Shown here one piece after another: positions 1-5,078 of a stretch of 15,760 nt of DNA. How positions within the stretch are numbered: position 1 is the first letter of the stretch; every line of letters begins with the position of its first letter. Below the pieces are notes generated by a model. It did not search any database. It was not told the origin of the DNA and saw only the letters and a list, made by a program, of their open reading frames with translations. This DNA is from Treponema sp. (GTDB taxonomy: Bacteria > Spirochaetota > Spirochaetia > Treponematales > Treponemataceae): assembly GCA_017614655.1 (NCBI GenBank), contig JAGABO010000184.1, positions 1-15,760 of the forward strand, read 5' to 3'. The position numbers and the translations under genes were made by a program.

Positions 1-146
1 ACTACACCAAGGTTTGAAGCCAGATGGCCGCCGTTATGAGAAACAACTTCTATGATTTTCTGCCGCATTTCTTCCGCAAGCAGGGGAATTTTCTCCTGTG
101 GAAGATTCTTTAAATCCTGCGGTGATTTTATATTCTGAAGGATCAA
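1..146 (-). CDS. dxs: 1-deoxy-D-xylulose-5-phosphate synthase, N-terminal fragment (runs off the left edge)
   Basis: Dxs condenses pyruvate and glyceraldehyde-3-phosphate, with thiamine diphosphate as cofactor, in the first step of the non-mevalonate isoprenoid pathway in the cytoplasm. Only the first 48 codons are here. Reading leftward from 146 the protein starts [12 protein letters not shown] and continues to the signature [17 protein letters not shown], the Dxs N-terminal SxNGGHLxSNLG motif. I chose the TTG at 146-144 because an AGGA lies 7 bases upstream (157-154) and because it gives the usual short Dxs N-terminus. An in-frame ATG at 179 would add 11 residues but sits in the loop of the upstream terminator and has no good ribosome-binding site. 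No separate promoter fits between that terminator and the start, so expression probably depends on read-through from the upstream mini-gene. Confidence 0.85.
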   Translation of the reverse strand, partial: MILQNIKSPQDLKNLPQEKIPLLAEEMRQKIIEVVSHNGGHLASNLGV

Positions 147-158
147 AATGAATTCCTG

Positions 159-195
159 AAAAAAAAGACCGCAGTACATAGCCAGAACTGCGGTC
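159..195 (-). terminator. intrinsic terminator after the bS22-like mini-gene
   Basis: The 9-bp perfect stem GACCGCAGT/ACTGCGGTC (167-175 paired with 187-195) encloses an 11-base loop. On the minus strand it is followed by eight uridines (166-159). It begins 19 bases past the stop of the mini-gene at 215. The dxs ribosome-binding site AGGA begins one base after the T-tract, so this could act as a partial terminator setting the ratio of mini-gene to dxs transcripts. Confidence 0.85.
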
Positions 196-214
196 CATTT
201 AATCCGCCGGGTAA

Positions 215-304
215 TTACTTACTCTTATGGCGGTTTCTTCTAAGCTTCTTCTTTCGCTTATGTGTCGCTATCTTTGCGCGCTTTCTTTTCTTTCCACAGG
301 GCAC
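215..304 (-). CDS. bS22/mS38-like (AURKAIP1/COX24 domain) ribosomal mini-protein, 29 aa
   Basis: This is a 29-residue protein made almost entirely of lysine, arginine and histidine after an initial M-P-C-G. The core [23 protein letters not shown] matches the pattern of the AURKAIP1/COX24 family. That family includes mycobacterial ribosomal protein bS22 and mitochondrial mS38, which bind rRNA on the small subunit. The start is GTG at 304-302, with AAGGAG at 317-312 and a 7-base spacer. A clear promoter lies upstream and a strong intrinsic terminator downstream, so it looks like a real transcription unit despite its size. It follows hemW by 81 bases on the same strand and precedes dxs. Family membership is from pattern recognition; the role on the ribosome is inferred from the family. 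Confidence 0.82.
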   Translation of the reverse strand: MPCGKKRKRAKIATHKRKKKLRRNRHKSK

Positions 305-333
305 GATAGAACTCCTTACTAATTAGTAGCGTA

Positions 334-362
334 ATTATTGCCTTTTTTTGTGTTTTAGTCAA
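334..362 (-). promoter_or_regulatory. sigma70-type promoter for the bS22-like gene (and probably dxs)
   Basis: On the minus strand, TTGACT (362-357) and AATAAT (339-334) are separated by exactly 17 bases. Each hexamer matches five of six consensus positions. The expected start of transcription, about 327, leaves a leader of roughly 20 bases containing AAGGAG before the GTG at 304. It lies in the gap after the hemW stop codon. This is the best-formed promoter in the window. Confidence 0.7.
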
Positions 363-385
363 GAGTTCTGCACGCCTAAAAAAAC

Positions 386-1555
386 TTAAAAAAGATCAAG
401 CAGGAGCGTGTTTAAAAAAAGAAGTCCGTCTGCCGTTAAAGAGGCGCGGCCGTCTTTGTAAACGGCTTTTCCTTCAGAAACGAACTGATTCCAGATACGG
501 CTTTCGTTTAAAAGTAAAGACAGGTCTTTTCCATAGCGTTCCCTGAAATCTGCTTCACTTACTCCATTTATTGTGCGTAAGCCCATCATAAGAAACTCTT
601 CAGAAAGTTCCCCTTCTTTTAAGTGTTCTTCTGTTCGAGGAGCCTTTCCGGCTTTATATGCTTTTCTTCTTTCTTCGTCCGGTAAATTCCAGAAAGCAAT
701 GTATGAATCAACATCTTCTGTATTTGTCCACCTTAACTTCCTTCCGTAAAAAGTACCCGTTGCCCCAGCTCCTGCTCCTGCATAATCGGCCTGTTTCCAG
801 TATCTTGAATTATGAACGGCTTCAAAACCGGGAAGAGCAAAATTGGAAACCTCATACTGAACAAAACCATTTTTAAAAAGAAAATCTCGGCCTTTAAGCC
901 ACTGACCGTCGGCAGAATCAAAATCATAGTCTTCGTTTTTAAAGCGAGAGTATAAGGGAGTTCCTTCCTCCAGGGAAAGCGAATAAAGTGAAACATGTGA
1001 AGGCTTATACGAAAGGATTTCTTCCAGAGAAGCAAGGAATTTCTCTTCATTTCCTAACGAACGTTCATACGGAAGGCCCGCGATTGCATCAAGTGAAAGC
1101 TTTTTTTTCCAAAAGGAGGCGACCGTCCGTAAGGCTTTACGTGCTTTTTCTGCAGTACACCGTCGTCCACAGCCGGAAAGGGCCTTATCATCAAGACTCT
1201 GAATTCCGAGAGAAATGCGGTCAACTCCGGAAGACTCAAGGGCACAAAGCTTTTCTTCCGTAAGCGTTTCCGGGTTCATTTCGAAGGTAATTTCAAGTGG
1301 CTCTGGAACAAGAAAGGGCTTTAATCCGCAGAACAGCTCCTCAATCTGGGAAGCACTAAGAAGCGACGGAGTTCCGCCCCCGACATAAACGGTATCAAAA
1401 AGAATGTTGTTTTCCAGGGAATGCAGGGACACTTCATTTAATATTGCGTGAACATAGGCATCGGGTACAGAAACTGACTCCCTGCTGAAGAAGTCACAGT
1501 AACCGCATTTTTTTAGACAGAAGGGAATATGTATATAGAGGGAAGTTCCGCTCAA
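386..1555 (-). CDS. hemW: HemW, radical SAM heme chaperone (coproporphyrinogen III oxidase-like)
   Basis: This 389-residue radical SAM protein carries the 4Fe-4S motif C-x3-C-x2-C at C13, C17 and C20 in IHIPFCLKKCGYCDF. It lacks the fourth cysteine typical of true HemN, which favours HemW. Also visible are the SAM-binding VGGGTPS stretch, the ISLGIQS segment, the HNxxYW motif at H248-W253 followed by the alanine/glycine-rich AGAGAGATG, and a HemN_C-type end (MMGLRTINGVSEADF). HemW is thought to deliver heme to cytochromes or related enzymes. In spirochaetes without heme synthesis its client is unclear. The start is TTG at 1555-1553, three bases after the lepB stop, with only a weak AGGGTG inside the end of lepB, so translation is probably coupled. 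No intrinsic terminator was found between its stop and the next promoter. Confidence 0.92.
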   Translation of the reverse strand: MSGTSLYIHIPFCLKKCGYCDFFSRESVSVPDAYVHAILNEVSLHSLENNILFDTVYVGGGTPSLLSASQIEELFCGLKPFLVPEPLEITFEMNPETLTEEKLCALESSGVDRISLGIQSLDDKALSGCGRRCTAEKARKALRTVASFWKKKLSLDAIAGLPYERSLGNEEKFLASLEEILSYKPSHVSLYSLSLEEGTPLYSRFKNEDYDFDSADGQWLKGRDFLFKNGFVQYEVSNFALPGFEAVHNSRYWKQADYAGAGAGATGTFYGRKLRWTNTEDVDSYIAFWNLPDEERRKAYKAGKAPRTEEHLKEGELSEEFLMMGLRTINGVSEADFRERYGKDLSLLLNESRIWNQFVSEGKAVYKDGRASLTADGLLFLNTLLLDLF

Positions 1556-1558
1556 TTT

Positions 1559-2254
1559 CTAGAACACCCTGAATTTTCTGAACGGGAAATATTCAAGAAT
1601 AACGCGGCCTAAAAAACGCTCCCCTTTTACCGGGCCGAAGTGTCTTGAATCTACGGCATGAATACGGTTATCGGCAAGTACAAAGTATTCATCCTTTGAA
1701 AGCTTACGTTCTTCCATAGAATCTGAACTTCCTATTGAATCCCAGTTTTCCGGAACGTCATAAATGTGAATGTCGTAAGGTTTTTCTGCAAGTTCAAATT
1801 CACTGAGGAAATGTTCGCTGCCTTCGGGTTTTATGTAGAGTATATAGTCTTTCATGTAGATTGAATCGCCCGGAAGTGCCAGAACACGCCTTATGGATTC
1901 GGTTCCCGTAGTTGAATCAGAATACTCAAAGGGAGAAAACTGCTGGGCTGTAAAAAGACGGAAAAGTGCATTGCGAATTTTTGCAGCCGTCGAAAAAGTC
2001 TGACCGTCTGAACGCGAAATATAAAAAACCTGACCTCTTTTGGGAGACTTATCCAGGGGAGTTACAAAGACAGCACTGTTAGCAGAGATTCCGCTTTCCA
2101 TTGAATCAGAGCGGACAAATACCGGAAAAAGAAGAAAATCCATGGCAACCGTAAGAACAAGACCGATGCAGAGAACAACTGCAATGCGTCTTATGGTACG
2201 CTTTCTGCGCTTTTCCTTCATTTCGTATGAATATTCATAGACACTCTGCTTCAT
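1559..2254 (-). CDS. lepB: signal peptidase I (S26 family) with atypical active site
   Basis: This is a membrane-anchored serine protease expected to cleave Sec/Tat signal peptides on the outer face of the inner membrane. It is 231 residues from the ATG at 2254. A lysine/arginine-rich cytoplasmic start is followed by one TM segment (about residues 24-47). Next come the S-D-S-M box with nucleophile S51, the RRVLALPGD box (R122 onward) and ADNRIHAVDSR (D195-R204). In the E. coli enzyme these boxes read KRxxGLPGD and GDNRDNSxDSR, where K145 is the general base and S278 hydrogen-bonds to it. Here those positions are R122 and A200. The codons (AGG, GCC) leave no doubt about the residues. A TTG at 2281 would add 9 residues, but it lies upstream of the likely transcription start. 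It is followed closely by hemW. Confidence 0.87.
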   Translation of the reverse strand: MKQSVYEYSYEMKEKRRKRTIRRIAVVLCIGLVLTVAMDFLLFPVFVRSDSMESGISANSAVFVTPLDKSPKRGQVFYISRSDGQTFSTAAKIRNALFRLFTAQQFSPFEYSDSTTGTESIRRVLALPGDSIYMKDYILYIKPEGSEHFLSEFELAEKPYDIHIYDVPENWDSIGSSDSMEERKLSKDEYFVLADNRIHAVDSRHFGPVKGERFLGRVILEYFPFRKFRVF

Positions 2255-2261
2255 GCGCAAA

Positions 2262-2290
2262 ACTATACACCAAAAACACAATTACAGCAA
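2262..2290 (-). promoter_or_regulatory. candidate promoter of lepB-hemW
   Basis: On the minus strand, TTGCTG (2290-2285) is followed after 17 bases by TATAGT (2267-2262). The -10 matches five of six consensus positions; the -35 matches only in TTG. The ATG of lepB begins 7 bases after the -10 hexamer, so transcripts from here would be leaderless or nearly so. No good Shine-Dalgarno sequence precedes this ATG, which fits. Confidence 0.4.
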
Positions 2291-2327
2291 GATTGTCACG
2301 GTTTCATCATTAAAAACTCTTCCAGGC

Positions 2328-2387
2328 ATTAAACAGATTTTGAAACCGCTGCAATAATGTCAGGAATGCTTTCAAAGTCTGTTTAAT
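2328..2387. repeat. 18-bp near-perfect inverted repeat in the lepB-smpB divergent gap
   Basis: ATTAAACAGATTTTGAAA (2328-2345) pairs with TTTCAAAGTCTGTTTAAT (2370-2387) in 17 of 18 positions. The remaining pair is a T-G wobble when read as RNA. The loop is 24 bases (2346-2369). Both arms are AT-rich and lie outside the two candidate promoters, so it is not an obvious terminator for either gene. A six-T run occurs about 10 bases after the right arm on the plus strand. It could be an operator, a small structured RNA or a dispersed element; nothing here decides between them. Confidence 0.75.
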
Positions 2388-2436
2388 ACATTCGCGATTT
2401 TTTCATACCTAATCCTTCCAGGATTGTGTAATAATA

Positions 2437-2465
2437 TTGTATTTTCGGTGTTTTTCATTTATAGT
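2437..2465 (+). promoter_or_regulatory. candidate promoter of smpB
   Basis: TTGTAT (2437-2442) is followed after 17 bases by TATAGT (2460-2465). The smpB ATG begins 7 bases after the -10. The predicted transcript would start at or next to the ATG, so the AGGA at 2466-2469 could not serve as a ribosome-binding site in that transcript. A start further upstream is equally possible. Confidence 0.3.
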
Positions 2466-2472
2466 AGGAAGG

Positions 2473-2937
2473 ATGTCAGACGGTAAGAAGATTATTGCAG
2501 AAAACAGAAAAGCCCGGTTTAACTATACGGTGGAAGACTCGATTGAATGCGGAATTGCCCTTCTGGGAACAGAGGTAAAGAGCGTAAAGGAAGGACAGAT
2601 TTCCTTTGCAGACAGTTTTGCACTCATAGAGAACGGTGAAGTATGGCTTCAGAACTTTCATATTGCACAGTACATGTTTTCTTCGATATTCAGCCATGAT
2701 CCGGACAGGAAAAAGAAGCTTCTGCTTCATAAAGATCAGATTAAGCGTCTGATCCGCAAGGTAGAAGAAAAAGGCTGTACCCTAATACCGCTGGACTTTT
2801 ACCTTAAAAACGGCATTGTAAAAGTTAATCTCGGTATCTGTAAGGGAAAGAAACTCTTTGACAAACGTGCCGATATTAAAGACAGGGATATAAAACGCGA
2901 ACTTGCACGGGAGTTCAAGGATAATCAGAAAAGGTGA
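2473..2937 (+). CDS. smpB: SmpB, SsrA-binding protein of trans-translation
   Basis: SmpB binds tmRNA and brings it to stalled ribosomes so that the nascent chain is tagged for degradation and the ribosome is released. The 154-residue product has the family start KIIAENRKARFNYTVED, the GTEVKSVKEGQISFADSFA segment, the VWLQNFHIAQY strand and the LIPLDFYLKNGIVKVNLGICKGKKLFDKR core. All of these are standard SmpB landmarks. I chose the ATG at 2473 because it matches the usual SmpB N-terminus and carries AGGAAGG directly upstream. A TTG at 2437 would add 12 untypical residues. The stop overlaps the next start in the tetranucleotide GTGA. The tmRNA gene was not found in this window. Confidence 0.95.
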   Translation: MSDGKKIIAENRKARFNYTVEDSIECGIALLGTEVKSVKEGQISFADSFALIENGEVWLQNFHIAQYMFSSIFSHDPDRKKKLLLHKDQIKRLIRKVEEKGCTLIPLDFYLKNGIVKVNLGICKGKKLFDKRADIKDRDIKRELAREFKDNQKR

Positions 2938-3803
2938 CGAATAAAATACGGCTAAGAAATCTTAACTTTCTCAAAAAAGCAGCATTTTTAACGGCCGTAA
3001 TGTTTGTACCGCTTACTGCAGAGGCAGTCTCTCCCGTTGATTTTTTTGCAACAGAATCAGAATCATCAGACGAAAACATGATAAAGATGACCACCGACCT
3101 TTTCTTTTCGCAGTTCCAGACAATAGACGGCTACAGCGTTAACGACAGGAGAAAGGAACACTACTCAAGGGACCTTCCTACTGGAGACGGTATATCCTTC
3201 TATGCAGAAATTCAGGAAAGTCCCGACGGTCAGTGGATGTGTACGCTTAACGCAATAAAAAACAGCGGAGAAAAAAACGTAAGTTCAACAAAAAAATACG
3301 AAAGCTACTATAAGATACTTCTTGATGCAAAACCATCCATAGAAAACCTGCTTACTAACCTTTCGGGAAACTTACCGCTGTCTTCTCAGGAAAACTCTGT
3401 CTTTGAAAACATGGATTTCCCCCCCTCGAAGCCCGCTGCCGGCGGAATTGACTCCATTGCAGGAACCTGGGGCGGAGAAAAGGACGTAGAAAAAATCCTC
3501 ATTTTACGCGGCGGAAAAGGCTTTGTAATCTTTAAAAACGGGGCCAGCATGAACATTCAGGTTGCAGTAGAAGGAACAGCTGTGACTGTAACTCAGACAG
3601 GAAGAAGCAATGCCTCATTCTTCCCGGACATTCCCCGTCCCGTAGCCTTAAAGAATGCTGCTTCGGCAGAACCGGTCAGATGGAGCCTTTCCATAAACTC
3701 AGACGGAACACTTTCGGGAACAAAAAACACGCTCCTCCTTAAGGCAGGAAGCACGGAAGAAGTATTCTACGGAACTGTAAACGTAACCTGGACTAAAAGA
3801 TAA
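2934..3803 (+). CDS. exported protein of unknown function, translationally coupled to smpB
   Basis: I do not recognise this 289-residue protein. Residues 1-31 form a clear Sec signal peptide: a basic start, a hydrophobic core FLTAVMFVPL, and an A-E-A cleavage site before V32. No cysteine sits in a lipobox, so it is predicted to be periplasmic or outer-membrane associated. About residues 175-289, beginning S-I-A-G-T-W-G-G-E, alternate short hydrophobic and polar stretches rich in glycine and threonine. This suggests a beta-sheet domain, possibly lipocalin- or barrel-like, but the fold is only a guess. The start is GTG at 2934, overlapping the smpB stop by 4 bases, with only a weak AAGG just before it, so translational coupling is likely. 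The gene converges with tsaC, leaving 8 bases between stop codons. Confidence 0.75.
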   Translation: MTNKIRLRNLNFLKKAAFLTAVMFVPLTAEAVSPVDFFATESESSDENMIKMTTDLFFSQFQTIDGYSVNDRRKEHYSRDLPTGDGISFYAEIQESPDGQWMCTLNAIKNSGEKNVSSTKKYESYYKILLDAKPSIENLLTNLSGNLPLSSQENSVFENMDFPPSKPAAGGIDSIAGTWGGEKDVEKILILRGGKGFVIFKNGASMNIQVAVEGTAVTVTQTGRSNASFFPDIPRPVALKNAASAEPVRWSLSINSDGTLSGTKNTLLLKAGSTEEVFYGTVNVTWTKR

Positions 3804-3811
3804 GCAGACTT

Positions 3812-4402
3812 TTATACAATAACGCTTCCCTGCCGGATAACCGTCCAGGAACCGTTTTGAAGTTTTACTATTGTGGAAGGAAGAGCACCTGTCTTATCGC
3901 CGTCATCAACTATAAGCGGAACATCATCAGAGAACTCTTTTTTAATATCAGAAATATGGTCTAAAACAGGATTACCCGAACGGTTTACACTGGTACTGTA
4001 AACGGGAGCACCTGTCTTTTCTATTACGGACCTGAGCCATTCATCTCCCGGACAGCGGAAAGCAGCAGTTTTAAGTGAAGTGTCAAGAGGATTATCTTCT
4101 TTAAGCGGAACAATTACCGTAAGGGACCCCGGCCATTTTTCTGCAAGAACGGGCGGAAGGACTTCATCAGTATAAAGGGAAAGGTCAGAAGGAGAAGCAA
4201 TGAGCATGATAAGGGGTTTTCCAAAGTCCCTGTTTTTAATGCGGGCAATTGTTTCCTGAGTACAGAACGAAGTTTTTCCCTTTAAATCTGCAATTCCCGA
4301 AAAACCGTATACTGTATCCGTCGGGAGAATTACGATTTCGCCTTTTTTTAATAAAGAAGAAGCAGATTCAGAACTTAAAGGTTCGGCTTTACTGCAGATC
4401 AT
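3812..4402 (-). CDS. tsaC: L-threonylcarbamoyladenylate synthase (TsaC/Sua5/YrdC family)
   Basis: The enzyme makes threonylcarbamoyl-AMP from threonine, bicarbonate and ATP, the first step of t6A37 modification of ANN-decoding tRNAs in the cytoplasm. The 196-residue product is a short single-domain TsaC, without the Sua5 C-terminal domain. It shows PTDTVYGF (residues 27-34), the basic K56-N-R58 and KPL loop, KWPGSLTVIVPL (89-100), FRCPGD (115-120), STSVNRSGNP (136-145, where the family usually has TSANxSG) and PSTIV (175-179). The ATG start lies inside the end of the upstream FtsB-like gene, with a 14-base overlap (4389-4402), so the two are probably translationally coupled. Confidence 0.92.
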   Translation of the reverse strand: MICSKAEPLSSESASSLLKKGEIVILPTDTVYGFSGIADLKGKTSFCTQETIARIKNRDFGKPLIMLIASPSDLSLYTDEVLPPVLAEKWPGSLTVIVPLKEDNPLDTSLKTAAFRCPGDEWLRSVIEKTGAPVYSTSVNRSGNPVLDHISDIKKEFSDDVPLIVDDGDKTGALPSTIVKLQNGSWTVIRQGSVIV

Positions 4403-4886
4403 AAACTACGGTTCCTTCAGAAAGCCTTACTTTTTTAGTTTTTGCAGGAAATGTTATATAGCCCCTGGAAAAATCAGCAAGAAAAAGAACTGCATAAACA
4501 AGGAATCCTATTATGAGCCCCAGAAGCTTACACACTCCCTCATTCAGATACTCTGCACCGGAATGTTTCATAACGGTACCGGCATCATAAACCCGGTTTT
4601 CGCGCACTGGAAGCCCGATTATTTTTACGAGTTTTTCATCGCTGTTTACATAGCCGAGCTTACGCGCATAAGCCCTTATTACATCGGGATCCTTTTCCAG
4701 AGCAGTTTTTTCCAGAACAAGTTCTCCGTGAGTCTTTTCGATATCTGCAGCATGAGAGCTTAAAACGCGTTTCTGCTCCCTAAGCTGGTTTCTTACCCAC
4801 AATCCGTCTCGTCCGGCAATCACAGAGAGTATTACATAAAAAAGAACGCCGGCAAATAATGCAGGTAAAAGTCTTAACCTTTTCAT
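4389..4886 (-). CDS. FtsB/DivIC-like septum formation initiator with a second TM segment
   Basis: The 165-residue product begins with a short basic segment and TM1 (about residues 5-24). A coiled-coil-like stretch follows (about 29-63), then DPDVIRAYARKLGYV (66-80), the typical FtsB/DivIC motif after the coiled coil. These proteins join FtsL and FtsQ/DivIB to activate septal peptidoglycan synthesis. Unusually there is a second TM (about 119-139, LLGLIIGFLVYAVLFLADF) and a basic tail, making it longer than a standard FtsB of about 100 residues. I chose the ATG at 4886 because an AGGA lies just upstream and TM1 then starts normally. The ATG at 4937 lacks a ribosome-binding site and would add 17 untypical residues. 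A possible -10 TACAAT lies at 4915-4910, without a convincing -35. Confidence 0.75.
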   Translation of the reverse strand: MKRLRLLPALFAGVLFYVILSVIAGRDGLWVRNQLREQKRVLSSHAADIEKTHGELVLEKTALEKDPDVIRAYARKLGYVNSDEKLVKIIGLPVRENRVYDAGTVMKHSGAEYLNEGVCKLLGLIIGFLVYAVLFLADFSRGYITFPAKTKKVRLSEGTVVYDLQ

Positions 4887-4980
4887 AATCCTGGTTATTA
4901 TCGGCTGAAATTGTATTTTCAGTAAATGAATTTGCATTTTTTAGTGAATAAAGGCAATTTTTCTTAAAAATAAGTTTTTT

Positions 4981-5016
4981 TTGGAAAAAAACGGGTTTAT
5001 ATGGTAAAATTATAAT
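4981..5016 (+). promoter_or_regulatory. promoter region of the large acidic protein gene
   Basis: TTGGAA (4981-4986) and TAAAAT (5005-5010) are 18 bases apart, with TGG before the -10 (an extended -10 element). A perfect TATAAT follows at 5011-5016 but has no -35 at the right distance. The surroundings are strongly AT-rich. A second, weaker pair, TTGAAA (5018-5023) and TAAACA (5041-5046), has a 17-base spacer. The leader before the ATG at 5079 is 35-60 bases long and carries AAAGGGGA. Confidence 0.5.
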
Positions 5017-5078
5017 GTTGAAACTGACGATTTCTGCCGATAAACAGGGAAAGACTGTAAATATAAAGGGGATTTTTT

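Noticed and set aside
144..179. ATG at 179 as the dxs start
   Set aside because: It lies in the loop of an intrinsic terminator, has no ribosome-binding site and adds residues not usual in Dxs. The TTG at 146 has AGGA at the right distance.
733..1245. Overlapping open frames on both strands within hemW
   Set aside because: They are out of frame with a well-conserved HemW and show no family motif or translation signals.
2255..2281. TTG at 2281 as the lepB start
   Set aside because: It adds 9 untypical residues, has no ribosome-binding site and lies within the candidate promoter.
2282..2472. tmRNA (ssrA) or tRNA gene beside smpB
   Set aside because: No tRNA-like acceptor or T-loop sequence and no tag-coding frame were seen. 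The region holds only the inverted repeat and the candidate promoters.
4887..4937. ATG at 4937 as the FtsB-like start
   Set aside because: No Shine-Dalgarno sequence, and it would put 17 odd residues before the basic start of TM1. The ATG at 4886 follows an AGGA.
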